A DNA stretch of 64,000 nt. It comes from Gulosibacter chungangensis (GTDB lineage: Bacteria; Actinomycetota; Actinomycetes; Actinomycetales; Microbacteriaceae). The notes beneath the pieces were generated by a model. The model was given only the letters and a program-made list of their open reading frames with translations, did not search any database and was not told the origin of the DNA. Location of the stretch: assembly GCF_008831155.1 (NCBI RefSeq), contig NZ_WBKB01000002.1:310001-374000 (forward strand). Reading direction: 5' to 3'. Of this stretch, positions 27,333 through 36,782 are shown piece after piece. The position numbers and the translations under genes are program-made. Position 1 is the stretch's first letter. Each line of letters starts with the position of its first letter.

Positions 27333-27372
27333 ACCAATCGCATCCATTCCCCTAACCCTAGGAGTCACTCAC

Positions 27373-28974
27373 GTGCTAGCTGTCCACGATCTCGAGATCA
27401 CGGTGGGAGCTCGCACCCTCATGAGTGATGTGAACTTCCGGGTGCAGGACGGTGACAAGATCGGGTTGGTGGGCCGAAACGGTGCCGGCAAGACCACGCT
27501 CACGAAAGTCCTCGCGGGGTGGACGCTGCCCAGTGACGGCAAGATCGAACGGGTTGGCGAGATTGGCTACCTCCCGCAGGATCCCCGCAGCGGTGATCCG
27601 ACGCAGACCGCACGCAATCGTATTTTGGATGCGCGCGGTCTCGGTTCAGTGCGCCAGCGGCTCTTCAAGGCCTCGAGCGACATGGCGGACGCAGCAACTG
27701 ATGCAGAACGTGACAAGGCGATGCGTCGGTATTCTCGACTTGATGACGAGTTCCTCATGCTCGGCGGGTATGCGGCCGAATCCGAAGCGGCGGCGATCGC
27801 ATCCAACCTGAATCTTCCGGACCGCATCCTGGACCAAAAGCTCGAGACCCTCTCAGGCGGCCAGCGTCGTCGAATCGAACTGGCACGCATCCTCTTCTCG
27901 GATGCGTCGACGATGATTCTCGATGAGCCGACCAACCACCTCGACCTTGACTCCATCGTGTGGTTGCGCGACTTCCTCAAGGGCTACAAGGGTGGCCTGA
28001 TTGTGATCTCCCACGATGTCGAGTTGGTGGGCGAGACCGTGAACCGAGTCTTCTACCTCGATGCGAATCGACAGGTGATCGACATCTACAACATGGGCTG
28101 GAAGCAGTATTTGCGCCAGCGCGAGGCGGACGAGGAGCGGCGCAAGAAAGAGCGCGCGAACGTCGAGAAGAAGGCCTCGGTGTTGCAACAGCAAGCGGCG
28201 AAGTTTGGTGCGAAGGCGACGAAGGCCGCGGCCGCTCATCAGATGCAGCGGCGAGCGGAACGGATGCTCGGCTCGCTCGAAGAGGTTCGGCAGCAAGATC
28301 GCGTGGCCAAGCTTCGTTTTCCCACGCCTGCGCCAGTGGGTAAAACTCCGATCCAAGCGGAAGGGCTCTCGAAGTCCTACGGTTCGCTCGAGATCTTCAC
28401 CGGGGTAGACCTCGCCATCGATCGGGCTTCTCGCGTCGTGATCCTCGGGCTGAACGGTGCCGGGAAGACCACGCTCTTGCGCATCCTCGCCGGGCAGTCT
28501 GAGCCGGACACCGGGGTGATCAATGCTGGACACGGCCTCCGCGTCGGCTATTACGCGCAGGAGCACGAAACCCTCGACGTGGATGCCTCGGTGAAAGACA
28601 ACATGATGCGGGTGTCGCATCATCTCAATGAGACGGAGGCCCGAAAGATTTTGGGCTCCTTCCTCTTCACCGGTGATGACGTGAATAAGCCCGCGGGCGT
28701 CCTTTCGGGCGGCGAAAAGACACGGCTGGCGCTCGCCATGCTGGTGGTTTCCAGCGCGAATGTGTTGCTGCTTGACGAACCCACGAACAACCTCGATCCG
28801 GTCTCTCGAGAACAAATCCTGGATGCCTTGGCGCACTATGAGGGCGCGGTCATCCTGGTTTCACACGACGAAGGCGCGGTGGCGGCGCTGAACCCCGAAC
28901 GTGTGCTGATCATGCCCGAGGCGATCGAGGACCACTGGAACCCGGAGTATTTCGAGCTCATCGAAATGAACTAG
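27373..28974 (+). CDS. ABC-F family ATP-binding protein
   Basis: Soluble 533-residue protein with two ABC ATPase domains and no membrane part; ABC-F proteins act on the ribosome as translation or resistance factors. Walker A motifs are GRNGAGKTT (34-42) and GLNGAGKTT (about 359-367); signatures LSGGQRRR (about 160) and LSGGEKTR (about 444); Walker B MILDEPTNHLD and LLLDEPTNNLD. The linker at about 245-310 is rich in charged residues and likely a coiled hairpin reaching the ribosome. By gene order it matches the conserved actinobacterial ABC-F found after the suf region. Resistance function is not shown. GTG start. Confidence 0.93.
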   Translation: MLAVHDLEITVGARTLMSDVNFRVQDGDKIGLVGRNGAGKTTLTKVLAGWTLPSDGKIERVGEIGYLPQDPRSGDPTQTARNRILDARGLGSVRQRLFKASSDMADAATDAERDKAMRRYSRLDDEFLMLGGYAAESEAAAIASNLNLPDRILDQKLETLSGGQRRRIELARILFSDASTMILDEPTNHLDLDSIVWLRDFLKGYKGGLIVISHDVELVGETVNRVFYLDANRQVIDIYNMGWKQYLRQREADEERRKKERANVEKKASVLQQQAAKFGAKATKAAAAHQMQRRAERMLGSLEEVRQQDRVAKLRFPTPAPVGKTPIQAEGLSKSYGSLEIFTGVDLAIDRASRVVILGLNGAGKTTLLRILAGQSEPDTGVINAGHGLRVGYYAQEHETLDVDASVKDNMMRVSHHLNETEARKILGSFLFTGDDVNKPAGVLSGGEKTRLALAMLVVSSANVLLLDEPTNNLDPVSREQILDALAHYEGAVILVSHDEGAVAALNPERVLIMPEAIEDHWNPEYFELIEMN

Positions 28975-29020
28975 TGGCGCAGCGGCCTTTGGCGGTTGAG
29001 GCTGTTACCTCCACTCGACC

Positions 29021-29896
29021 TTATAGCTGTGAGTCGAGGAGTTCGTCTTCGTAGTCCGCGTCGCTCTTCTTCGCCAGAGCCTTGCGCTCGGCCTCGCGTC
29101 GTTTGGCGGCAATGACTCGCGGGTCGTCGGCATTTCGTTCGCGGAACTCTTCACGGACACCGTAGATCAGGCCTACCGCGGCAATGATTGCGAAGATAAT
29201 CCACTGGAATGCGTAGCTGAGGTGGTTGCCCTCGGTGAGCTCGGGCTTTGGCGTAAGTTTGCCGGTCTCGGCACTCGGAGTTTCAGTGCGGAGCAGTCCG
29301 TAAGCGGCGCTGTACGTACGTTCTTCCCCGAGGGATGCGGCCAGGGCATCCAACTGAATTGTCGCAATCTGACCCTCCGGTGCACCGCGTCCGGGAATCT
29401 CCGGCTCGCCCGGTTTGAGACGCGCGGTGACGGAGACGTTGCCTTCCGGAGGCGCGGGGACAGCGTCGGGATAGTCCTGATCGTGTCCGGTCGGAATCCA
29501 ACCCCGGTCGACAATAAATACGTTGCCATCGGTGGTCAGAAACGGTGTCAGAATCTCGAATCCGGGCAAGCCATCCCGCGGCCGACCGCGAACCAGCAGC
29601 TGCTCGTCGACGAGGTATTCGCCCTCAAATGCCACCGGCAGCCATTCCTGGTCGGTCGCAAAAGAATCCAGTTCGGGCAGCGCCTCGTCAATGGGCACCG
29701 GTGTAGCGTCAAAGTTCGTTTCAACCAGGATATTGGCGTCCACTCGCTGATCCCGTCGATCGAATTGCCAGTGCGATAAGAAACCGCAGGCGATCGCGAA
29801 CACAACCAGCAGAGCAAAGTAGCCAATCCACCGACGGCTGAGCAGAAACCGCCAGCCCTTTTTCGATCTGGAAGTCTGCGAACTGGAACTAGTCAC
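29021..29896 (-). CDS. SURF1-family cytochrome oxidase assembly protein
   Basis: Membrane protein that helps haem A insertion or assembly of cytochrome c oxidase. The 291-residue protein has the SURF1 layout: an N-terminal helix with WIGYFALLVVFAIACGFLS and WQFDRR directly after it, an external domain of about 170 residues with VDRGWIPTG, and a second helix after NHLSYAFQWIIFA. The C-terminal 50 residues are charged. GTG start overlapping the stop of the upstream gene (GTGA). Works with ctaA and ctaB in this window. Confidence 0.93.
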   Translation of the reverse strand: MTSSSSQTSRSKKGWRFLLSRRWIGYFALLVVFAIACGFLSHWQFDRRDQRVDANILVETNFDATPVPIDEALPELDSFATDQEWLPVAFEGEYLVDEQLLVRGRPRDGLPGFEILTPFLTTDGNVFIVDRGWIPTGHDQDYPDAVPAPPEGNVSVTARLKPGEPEIPGRGAPEGQIATIQLDALAASLGEERTYSAAYGLLRTETPSAETGKLTPKPELTEGNHLSYAFQWIIFAIIAAVGLIYGVREEFRERNADDPRVIAAKRREAERKALAKKSDADYEDELLDSQL

Positions 29897-30165
29897 TGAA
29901 TCGGGGCCTCATTTACTGGATCACGCACATCGTGCACTCGAACCGGAAATTCGCGGCTTTGCAGAAAGCCAAGCAGATAGTCCCGGTGCTCAGAACACGC
30001 TAACCAAATCTTAATACGTTCCGGTCCATGGATCCGCGGGTTGCGCCATTCGATGCGGTACAAGGCATCATGGTCACACGCAGCGCGGGAACACTGCGGC
30101 ACTTCTGTCTCGCGGGGAAAAGCGCCCGCAAGGCGACTCCGAAGGTCGAACTCACCAGAGCTCAT
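29893..30165 (-). CDS. Small conserved Cys/His protein of unknown function
   Basis: A 90-residue soluble protein. I do not recognise a named family. It contains CSRAACDHDALYRIEW at about residues 25-40 and WLACSEHRDYL at about 54-64, that is three cysteines and several histidines placed as in a small metal-binding fold. AAGGAG lies eight bases before the ATG. It overlaps both neighbours by four bases (DUF3099 gene and SURF1 gene), so it is made with the SURF1 protein. A role in metal or oxidase assembly is only a guess from context. Confidence 0.8.
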   Translation of the reverse strand: MSSGEFDLRSRLAGAFPRETEVPQCSRAACDHDALYRIEWRNPRIHGPERIKIWLACSEHRDYLLGFLQSREFPVRVHDVRDPVNEAPIQ

Positions 30166-30533
30166 CGCGGATTCTCCTTATTGTTCTGCGAGGAGTCGGA
30201 ATCTTGCGCCGAGTCATGACTGTCGGTGTCATTCGGCATGTACCACTGATCGGAAGAAATGGTGTCGCGGTATTGCTCGACCGCACTCGACTCGGGACGA
30301 AGCACCGGTTGGATTCTGCGTTGTCGCACGTGGTTCGCGATAACCACGGCAATCCACGGCAAAAAGATCGCACCAGCGGCAACCACAAAGAGCCAGGGTC
30401 CGCGAACGAACACCATGCTCAGCACGCACGCACTGCGGATCGCCATGGTGATGAGATATTGGCGAGTCCGGTGGCGACGCTCTTCCTCCGCGGACTCCGC
30501 CATGGAGGTGATATTTGGCACCTGCCTGCTCAT
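30162..30533 (-). CDS. DUF3099-family membrane protein
   Basis: A 123-residue actinobacterial membrane protein. Two hydrophobic helices at about residues 27-45 and 47-68 are framed by RRHRTRQYLITMAIRSACVL and IAVVIANHVRQRR, the DUF3099 pattern. The C-terminal 40 residues are acidic and serine-rich, likely disordered. Function unknown. It is the first gene of a three-gene unit with the Cys/His protein and SURF1, each coupled by a four-base overlap, and is divergent from fabG. Confidence 0.85.
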   Translation of the reverse strand: MSRQVPNITSMAESAEEERRHRTRQYLITMAIRSACVLSMVFVRGPWLFVVAAGAIFLPWIAVVIANHVRQRRIQPVLRPESSAVEQYRDTISSDQWYMPNDTDSHDSAQDSDSSQNNKENPR

Positions 30534-30634
30534 AAGTGGTAACTCGCTCCGTTCTACACCTCAAGGGTACTCCTCGTGCAAGTACGATGGGCCAGATATC
30601 TCGCGTCGAAACCTGCATTGAACCAAGGAGCCTT

Positions 30635-31348
30635 ATGACCACGCAGCGCACCGTGCTGATCACCGGAGGAAATCGCGGCATTGGCCGTGCCATTGCCGAA
30701 GAATTCTTGGCCGCCGGCCACCGCGTTGCGGTGACATCCCGATCGGGTGACGGCGGCCCTGAAGGTGCCCTCACCGTTGCGGCCGATGTCAACGACGCAG
30801 GATCAATTGATGCCGCGTTTAAGACCGTGGAGGAAAAGTACGGACCGGTCGAAGTAGTGGTGGCGAATGCCGGGATCACCAAGGACGGCCTGTTATTGCG
30901 CATGAGCGAGGACGATTTCACGAGCGTGGTCGACACCAACCTCACGGGTGCATTCCGCATCATTAAGCGCGCCTCAAAGGGGATGCTGCGGGCGAAGTTC
31001 GGGCGCGTCGTGCTGATTTCTTCGGTGGTTGGGCTGTTCGGATCGCCGGGGCAGATTAACTATGCGGCGTCAAAGGCTGGTCTCGTGGGCATTGCCCGTT
31101 CGCTGACTCGTGAACTGGGTAGCCGCGGCATTACCGCGAATGTCGTTGCGCCCGGGTTCATTGAGACCGAAATGACCGCAGTCCTGCCGGAAGAAACCCA
31201 GCAGGAATACCTCTCGCAGATTCCGGCTGGCCGCTTTGGTCAGGTGGACGAGATCGCCAAGACCGTGCGCTGGCTCGCTTCCGAGGACGCCGGCTACATC
31301 TCAGGCGCGGTTATCCCAGTTGACGGCGGTCTGGGGATGGGACACTAA
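30635..31348 (+). CDS. fabG: 3-oxoacyl-ACP reductase (FabG-type SDR)
   Basis: Short-chain dehydrogenase that probably reduces 3-oxoacyl-ACP with NADPH in fatty acid synthesis. The 237-residue protein has TGGNRGIGRAIA (cofactor), NAGITKDGLLLRM, the catalytic serine in VLISSVVG, and YAASKAGL with the catalytic tyrosine and lysine. ATG 30635 has AAGGAG five bases upstream; the frame is open further upstream without a start signal. NAGITKD and the C-terminal PVDGGLGMGH are FabG hallmarks, but other SDR substrates are possible. Confidence 0.9.
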   Translation: MTTQRTVLITGGNRGIGRAIAEEFLAAGHRVAVTSRSGDGGPEGALTVAADVNDAGSIDAAFKTVEEKYGPVEVVVANAGITKDGLLLRMSEDDFTSVVDTNLTGAFRIIKRASKGMLRAKFGRVVLISSVVGLFGSPGQINYAASKAGLVGIARSLTRELGSRGITANVVAPGFIETEMTAVLPEETQQEYLSQIPAGRFGQVDEIAKTVRWLASEDAGYISGAVIPVDGGLGMGH

Positions 31349-31371
31349 TAGTCTGCAGTCGGAAAGAACTC

Positions 31372-31410
31372 GCGGCCCTGTCGGAAGTACGTAACTTCCG
31401 ACAGGGCCGC
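31372..31410. terminator. Bidirectional terminator between fabG and serB
   Basis: Perfect 17-base-pair stem (first arm gcggccctgtcggaagt) with the loop acgta, between converging genes. No T-tract. Confidence 0.85.
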
Positions 31411-31434
31411 TGTCGAGTGTGGGCTAGAGTCGCG

Positions 31435-32133
31435 TTAGCCGCGCAACCCCAAAAGCGGCAATAGCTGCGTCATATCCCGATCACGCAGGACCACCGAGGC
31501 CTGTTCGCGGACCACTGGTTTGGCATCAAAGGCGACCGACAACCCGGCGATTTCCATCATCCCGAGGTCATTGGCGCCATCGCCCACCGCCACAGTGCGA
31601 TCCATGGGCACCCCAAGGGACTGTGCCCAGCTGCGCAGAGTGTGTGCCTTCGCCTGGCGGCCAATGATTGGCCCACTGACTTCGCCGGTCAGGAGACCAG
31701 CCTCATCAACCGCAAAGCGGTTTGCTCGCCACAGATCAAGACGCAGGTCTTCGGCTAGGGAGTCCAGGATCTCGTGAAAACCGCCAGAGACTGCTCCGAC
31801 CCTGCCACCAGCTTCGTGTACCGCGGCAATCATCTCGGGTACGCCGTGCGTGACGGTAATTTGCTGGCGAACCTCTGCAACCTGCTTGAGGGATACGCCC
31901 TGGAGCAGCGCCACGCGTTCTCGAAGGCTTCCCTCGAAATCGAGTTCCCCGCGCATCGCGCGTTCAGTGACCTCGGCAACCTTGTCGCGCACACCCGCAT
32001 AGTCAGCGACGAGCTCGATGACCTCATCCTCGATCAGGGTCGAGTCGACATCGAGCACGACTAGGAAGCGGGCACCGCTTGTGACCGTGCCTTCACCGTA
32101 TTTTGGTTTCAACGTGATGTTTGCTGCGCTCAC
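31435..32133 (-). CDS. serB: Phosphoserine phosphatase
   Basis: HAD-family enzyme making serine from phosphoserine. The 232-residue protein has the nucleophile motif [13 protein letters not shown] at about residues 28-40, GAVSGGF at about 112 and [11 protein letters not shown] at about 180. It lacks the N-terminal ACT domain of longer SerB proteins. The GTG start overlaps the glgC stop (GTGA), so it is coupled to glycogen synthesis gene glgC; the reason for this pairing is not obvious. Confidence 0.95.
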   Translation of the reverse strand: MSAANITLKPKYGEGTVTSGARFLVVLDVDSTLIEDEVIELVADYAGVRDKVAEVTERAMRGELDFEGSLRERVALLQGVSLKQVAEVRQQITVTHGVPEMIAAVHEAGGRVGAVSGGFHEILDSLAEDLRLDLWRANRFAVDEAGLLTGEVSGPIIGRQAKAHTLRSWAQSLGVPMDRTVAVGDGANDLGMMEIAGLSVAFDAKPVVREQASVVLRDRDMTQLLPLLGLRG

Positions 32134-33377
32134 CGTTCGACCACCGCGTTCTTGGGAACGACGGTAAGGCCGGACTCGGTGACGGTGTAGCCGCGGGCGC
32201 GGTCGAGATCGGGGTTTTCACCAACGGAGGCACCCTCGCGGACGACGACGTTCTTATCCAGAATGGCCCTGCGGACGATGGCACCCGGTTCAACTTGCAC
32301 GCGATCAAAGGTGATCGAGTCCACCACGATGGCACCCGACATCACCCGGGTCCAAGGGCCGAGCACGGAGCGTTCAATATGCGAACCGCTAATGACCGAA
32401 CCGAGGGAGATAATCGAGTCGATCATCGTGCCCGTAGTGCCGCGGCCATCACGGACGAACTTGGCCGGTGGTGAGTTGAGCTGCTGCGACATGATCGGCC
32501 ACTGCTCGTTGTAGAGATTGAATACCGGCAGTGTGGCGATGAGGTCCATGTGCGCCTCATAGAAGGAATCAATCGTACCCACGTCACGCCAATAGTCGCG
32601 GTCTCGGGGGGTTGAGCCGGGGACATCATTGTGGATGAAGTCGTACACTCCAGCATCACCATTTGCGACAAAAGCAGGAATGATATCGCCGCCCATGTCG
32701 TGCTTGGAATCCTCATTCTCGGCGTCGCGGGTGACGTATTCGATGAGCTTGTCCGCGTCAAACACGTAGTTGCCCATCGAGGCCAAAATCTCCTTGGGGC
32801 TGTCAGGGAGGCCTTCAACCTGCTCAGGCTTTTCAAGGAATTCACGAATGCGGCCGGGATTGTTGGGGTCGGTGTCGATCACACCGAACGCGGTCGACAT
32901 CTCAATCGGCTGGCGAATGGCTGCCACGGTGGCTCCGAGACCCGAATCGATGTGCTGCTGCACCATCTGCGCGAAGTCCATCCGGTAGACGTGGTCTGCG
33001 CCAACCACGACGACAATGTCGGGCTTCTCATCGTGAATGAGGTTCAGGGACTGGAAGATCGCATCCGCAGAACCCGAGAACCAGTGCTTGCCGCGACGCT
33101 GCTGCGCTGGCACGCTCGAAACATAGGCGCCGAGAATGGCTGGCATACGCCAGGTTTGCGAAATATGGCGATCCAATGAATGGGACTTGTATTGCGTGAG
33201 CACAACGATTTGATTGAGCCCCGAGTTCATCAGATTCGCGAGCGCGAAGTCGATGAGTCGGTACTGCCCTGCGAAAGGGACAGCAGGTTTAGCTCGGTCC
33301 GTTGTGAGCGGCATGAGGCGTTTTCCCTCGCCGCCAGCCAATACAATTCCGAAGACTTTTTTCTGCGCCTGTGCCAT
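32130..33377 (-). CDS. glgC: Glucose-1-phosphate adenylyltransferase
   Basis: Makes ADP-glucose for glycogen or maltose-1-phosphate synthesis. The 415-residue protein has the nucleotidyltransferase signature [18 protein letters not shown], the substrate-site region [12 protein letters not shown] and a C-terminal left-handed beta-helix with [16 protein letters not shown] 33377 gives the standard length; the longer frame to 33440 would overlap the divergent promoter region. Divergent from glgA with 61 bases between, a conserved actinobacterial pair. Confidence 0.96.
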   Translation of the reverse strand: MAQAQKKVFGIVLAGGEGKRLMPLTTDRAKPAVPFAGQYRLIDFALANLMNSGLNQIVVLTQYKSHSLDRHISQTWRMPAILGAYVSSVPAQQRRGKHWFSGSADAIFQSLNLIHDEKPDIVVVVGADHVYRMDFAQMVQQHIDSGLGATVAAIRQPIEMSTAFGVIDTDPNNPGRIREFLEKPEQVEGLPDSPKEILASMGNYVFDADKLIEYVTRDAENEDSKHDMGGDIIPAFVANGDAGVYDFIHNDVPGSTPRDRDYWRDVGTIDSFYEAHMDLIATLPVFNLYNEQWPIMSQQLNSPPAKFVRDGRGTTGTMIDSIISLGSVISGSHIERSVLGPWTRVMSGAIVVDSITFDRVQVEPGAIVRRAILDKNVVVREGASVGENPDLDRARGYTVTESGLTVVPKNAVVER

Positions 33378-33438
33378 ACGGCCATCGTAGACGTGAAAGT
33401 GAACGCTGCTGGTAGGAATGCTGTCGTACTCTGTGGGC

Positions 33439-34626
33439 ATGAAAATCGACGTGATTACGCGAGAGTATCCGCCGCATATTTATGGAGGAGCGGGGGTGCA
33501 CGTCACCGAACTCGTGAGGGCAATGCGCGAGGACATCGACGTCCGTGTTCGTTGCTTTGGCGAGCCTCGCGACGAGAAAGATACCTATGCATACGAGGTT
33601 CCAGAAGCACTCGAGGACGCCAATGCAGCGCTTGGATTCCTCGGTGCAGACGTACAGATTGCAGGTGATGTTGAAGGCGCCGATCTCGTGCATTCCCACA
33701 CCTGGTACGCAAATCAAGCGGGAAACATTGCTAAATTTCTGCACGGAATCCCACACGTAATTTCCGCTCACTCGCTTGAGCCACTTCGCCCGTGGAAGGC
33801 GGAACAGCTTGGAGGTGGCTACCGACTGTCAAGCTGGATGGAACGTGACGCTTATGCCAACGCGGATCGCATCATTGCCGTATCGAACGGGATGCGCGAC
33901 GATATCCTGCGCAGCTATCCGGACCTTGACCCGGATAAAGTCGTCACGATCTACAACGGCATCGATATTGACCAGTGGCAGCCCACGCATGACCCCGAGT
34001 CGGTGCGTGCGCTCGGGATCGATCCGGATGCGCCGACGGTAATTTTTGTCGGCCGAATTACCCGCCAAAAGGGCCTGCCGTATTTGCTTCGGGCGCTTCG
34101 TGGGTTACCGACTGACGTACAGATTGTGCTGTGTGCGGGGGCACCCGACACGGAAGAGATCGCGGAGGAGGTCCGCGGACTCGTTGCCGAGCTGCAAAAG
34201 GAACGCGCCGGCGTCCATTGGATCTCCGAGCACTTGCCGCGACCAAAAATCATGGCGCTGTTGACGGCAGCAGACGTCTTCGTGTGTCCGTCGATCTACG
34301 AACCGCTCGGCATCGTGAACCTGGAAGCTATGAGCTGCGGGACCGCCGTGGTGGGTTCGGGTACCGGGGGTATTCCAGAGGTCGTGCAGGACGGTGTGAC
34401 GGGGCGGATTGTCCCCATCGAGCAGGTCCAAGACGGCACCGGTACCCCGATCGATCCGGACAAGTATGTCCGCGACCTCGCTGCCACGCTCAATGAGGTG
34501 CTCTCAGACCCGGCCAAGGCTGCCGAATACGGTCGGGCCGGACGCGAGCGGGTGGAGCGCGAATTCACGTGGAAACAGATTTCCAAACAAACGCAGGAAC
34601 TTTACCGCTCGCTCATCCAGCGATAG
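33439..34626 (+). CDS. glgA: Glycogen synthase / alpha-maltose-1-phosphate synthase (GlgA/GlgM type)
   Basis: GT4-type glycosyltransferase using ADP-glucose from GlgC. In actinobacteria this group has been shown to make maltose 1-phosphate from ADP-glucose and glucose 1-phosphate. The 395-residue protein has [34 protein letters not shown] and the nucleotide-binding [17 protein letters not shown] 33439 is preferred to the frame start at 33418. It has no clear ribosome site but TACTCT starts 12 bases before the ATG, so the mRNA may be leaderless. Confidence 0.93.
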   Translation: MKIDVITREYPPHIYGGAGVHVTELVRAMREDIDVRVRCFGEPRDEKDTYAYEVPEALEDANAALGFLGADVQIAGDVEGADLVHSHTWYANQAGNIAKFLHGIPHVISAHSLEPLRPWKAEQLGGGYRLSSWMERDAYANADRIIAVSNGMRDDILRSYPDLDPDKVVTIYNGIDIDQWQPTHDPESVRALGIDPDAPTVIFVGRITRQKGLPYLLRALRGLPTDVQIVLCAGAPDTEEIAEEVRGLVAELQKERAGVHWISEHLPRPKIMALLTAADVFVCPSIYEPLGIVNLEAMSCGTAVVGSGTGGIPEVVQDGVTGRIVPIEQVQDGTGTPIDPDKYVRDLAATLNEVLSDPAKAAEYGRAGRERVEREFTWKQISKQTQELYRSLIQR

Positions 34627-34729
34627 CCGCTCCTGCAACACGTAGATTTTGATCGCGGTGGGGAACTCGACACTCCAAACGCCTGCGCGTTCGCGGAGAA
34701 AAGTTGCTCCTCGCCGCTAACCTTGCGAT

Positions 34730-35515
34730 ATGGCTGAAGTCGTGAAATTCGAGGACGTCCGAGTAGTTCGCTCCGGACGTCCGATTCTTGATGGCATTAA
34801 CTGGAGCGTGGAAGAGACCGATCGGTGGGTGATCCTGGGGCCCAACGGCGCAGGCAAGTCCACGCTACTGTCGATTGCATCCGCGCAGCTGCACCCAACT
34901 ACGGGCACCGTGTCCGTTCTTGATGAAACGTTTGGCCGCACCGACCTTCGAGAACTCCGCCCGCGGATTGGTTTCGCTTCAAGTGCCATGGCTCGGTTGA
35001 TTCCTGCCGATGAGACGGTGCGAAACGCAGTGCTTACGGCCAGCTACGCGGTGGCCGGTCGGTGGAACGAGCGCTATGACGAAATTGATCTTGAGCAGAC
35101 CAATAGGGTGCTGGCTGAATGGCAGCTCGAGGGCCTTGCCGACCGCACATTTGGGACGCTTTCGGATGGTGAGCGTAAGCGCACGCTGATCGCTCGCGCG
35201 GTGATGACTGATCCGGAAATGCTCCTCCTGGACGAGCCCAGCGCATCCCTCGACCTCGGGGCGCGCGAAAACCTCTTGGCCTCGCTGACCACCTATGCCG
35301 CGAGCGAATTTGCACCCGCGATTGTGATGGTCACGCACCACGTGGAAGAAATCCCACTGGGAATCACCCACGCACTGCTGATTCGCGATGGCAGAATTGT
35401 TGCTGCCGGACCGCTCGATGACACGCTCACCGCAGCGAGCTTGACCGCTACCTTTGGCATTCCGCTGGAACTGGACTTCCACAATGGCCGTTATGCGGCT
35501 CGGGCGGCGCGCTAA
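34730..35515 (+). CDS. ABC transporter ATP-binding protein (ModF/YlmA-like)
   Basis: A 261-residue ABC ATPase standing alone, with no permease gene beside it. Walker A GPNGAGKST at about residues 38-46, signature TLSDGERKR (aspartate in place of the usual glycine), Walker B MLLLDEPSASLD and switch MVTHHVEEIP. The two-histidine switch and EEIP resemble the ModF/YlmA group of soluble ABC proteins. No ribosome site is visible; TAACCT starts 12 bases before the ATG, hinting at a leaderless message. Partner and substrate are unknown. Confidence 0.88.
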   Translation: MAEVVKFEDVRVVRSGRPILDGINWSVEETDRWVILGPNGAGKSTLLSIASAQLHPTTGTVSVLDETFGRTDLRELRPRIGFASSAMARLIPADETVRNAVLTASYAVAGRWNERYDEIDLEQTNRVLAEWQLEGLADRTFGTLSDGERKRTLIARAVMTDPEMLLLDEPSASLDLGARENLLASLTTYAASEFAPAIVMVTHHVEEIPLGITHALLIRDGRIVAAGPLDDTLTAASLTATFGIPLELDFHNGRYAARAAR

Positions 35516-35550
35516 TCGCGACACGCCGGGCTGGCTAGGCAGACAGCTAC

Positions 35551-35579
35551 TTCGCAATGAAGTTCTTGCGTGCTAGACT
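35551..35579 (+). promoter_or_regulatory. Promoter of rpmE2
   Basis: TTCGCA at 35551-35556 and TAGACT at 35574-35579 with a 17-base spacer. A leader of about 90 bases would follow before rpmE2. Confidence 0.6.
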
Positions 35580-35589
35580 CTCTCCTTGG

Positions 35590-35635
35590 TTTGCCCTGGG
35601 TAATGACTAGCGCTTTAGCGCAGTATTTGCCCTGG
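35590..35635 (+). repeat. Direct repeat in the rpmE2 leader
   Basis: TTTGCCCTGG occurs at 35590-35599 and again at 35626-35635, 36 bases apart, within the presumed rpmE2 leader. Between them gcgctttagcgc can form a short hairpin. No known regulator site fits; it may serve ribosomal autoregulation or be chance. Confidence 0.45.
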
Positions 35636-35676
35636 CACTTGTATTTGTAACCCGACTTTTCGCAGAAGGAAACCCG

Positions 35677-35934
35677 ATGAAGGCAGACATCCACCCCAAC
35701 TATGACTACGTGGTGTTCAATGACCTCGCTTCGGGTGAGAAGTTCCTCACCCGTTCGACGGTGAAGTCCGAGAAGACCATCGAGTGGGAAGACGGCAACA
35801 CCTACCCGGTGCTTGACGTTGAAATCTCGAGCGCCTCGCACCCGTTCTACACCGGTAAGCAGCGCATCATGGACTCGGCCGGTCGTGTCGAGAAGTTCAA
35901 GAACCGCTACGCAAAGTTCGGCAAGAAGAACTAG
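35677..35934 (+). CDS. rpmE2: Ribosomal protein L31 type B
   Basis: Protein of the large ribosomal subunit. The 85-residue sequence opens with [20 protein letters not shown] and has no cysteines, so it is the zinc-free type B form; type A has a CxxC zinc ribbon. AAGGAA lies before the ATG. Type B forms are often made when zinc is scarce, under Zur, but no Zur box was recognised here, and many Microbacteriaceae may use it as their main L31. Confidence 0.96.
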   Translation: MKADIHPNYDYVVFNDLASGEKFLTRSTVKSEKTIEWEDGNTYPVLDVEISSASHPFYTGKQRIMDSAGRVEKFKNRYAKFGKKN

Positions 35935-35948
35935 TTCTTTTCAGCAAC

Positions 35949-35977
35949 GATGGCCCGGTGCTCAGCACTGGGCCATC
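35949..35977. terminator. Terminator after rpmE2
   Basis: A 13-base-pair stem with one G-T pair (gatggcccggtgc against gcactgggccatc) and a three-base loop, followed by cttgcttt. It lies between converging rpmE2 and the exonuclease gene. Confidence 0.8.
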
Positions 35978-36012
35978 CTTGCTTTCCAGGATTATTTCTG
36001 GCGCGGCCGGTT

Positions 36013-36699
36013 CTAGCCTCGTACCGGCCAGCGCCCGTCCGCGGTGAAGTTCGGGTCCTTAGTGCGCCGCATATATGCCTCGAAATCTTCCGCCGAGGCC
36101 TTCGCCCAGGCCACTTGCTTCGTGTGCAACTCGGCGAGGTCAATATCTACTTCCGCGGGATACTTGCGGGCAATAGCCTGTGCCAGGTGCCCGGCGGCAA
36201 TGGCATCGGCTGCCGCATCGTGTGCGTCCAAGAGCTCGACGGCGTACACGGCGGCTGAGTCTCCGAGGGTGCGCTTGCCCTTCCGATAGCGGTCAACGGC
36301 TCGATCAATAACGAGTGGATCCACCACCTGCGGCCCAAGCTGTGGGGGAGTGATCCCGTGTCGACGACACTCCGAGGCAATCAGGGTGAGGTCAAATGGC
36401 GCGTTGTACACCACGAGTGCGAGGTTGTTTCGCGCGATCCAATTTAGGGATGCGACGACCTTTTCCAGCACATCCTTAATGGGTTCACCCTCGGCACGCG
36501 CAATTTCCGTGGTGATGCCATGCACAGCGGATGCTTGCTCCGGGATGTCGACGCCGGGGTCCGCGAGCCAGTCGGTGCCGCGCTCCAAATCGCCATTTGC
36601 ATCCAGCATCCCAACAAAGGCGGTCACAAGCCTCGCCTCCGCGGGGTCAACGCCAGTGGTTTCAGTATCGAATACGGCGATTCTCTCGGTCCAGCTCAC
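36013..36699 (-). CDS. DnaQ-like 3'-5' exonuclease
   Basis: A 228-residue protein of the DEDDh exonuclease superfamily, as in DNA polymerase III epsilon. Motif Exo I is FDTETTGVDP at about residues 11-20, Exo II VVYNAPFDLTLI near 100, Exo III DAHDAAADAIA near 158. GTG 36699 is chosen because GGAGG lies just upstream; the long frame to 36801 has no start signal. Stand-alone proteins like this may proofread or degrade short oligonucleotides or RNA; the substrate is not known. Confidence 0.88.
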   Translation of the reverse strand: MSWTERIAVFDTETTGVDPAEARLVTAFVGMLDANGDLERGTDWLADPGVDIPEQASAVHGITTEIARAEGEPIKDVLEKVVASLNWIARNNLALVVYNAPFDLTLIASECRRHGITPPQLGPQVVDPLVIDRAVDRYRKGKRTLGDSAAVYAVELLDAHDAAADAIAAGHLAQAIARKYPAEVDIDLAELHTKQVAWAKASAEDFEAYMRRTKDPNFTADGRWPVRG

Positions 36700-36782
36700 G
36701 GGGCCTCCTCGGGTCCTTCTACAGTGGTGACGTTCACGCAATGAGCAGGTCTCATACGGTTCGTCGCATACACTCTTCCACG

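Noticed and set aside
27270-27336. tRNA-like segment: complementary ends followed by ACCA before the ABC-F gene
   Set aside because: Only about 64 bases long, no T-loop motif and no proper anticodon arm; better read as a hairpin leader or terminator.
36531-36782. Upstream extension of the alpha/beta hydrolase
   Set aside because: Runs antisense through the exonuclease gene, is arginine-rich as shadow frames are, and has no ribosome site.
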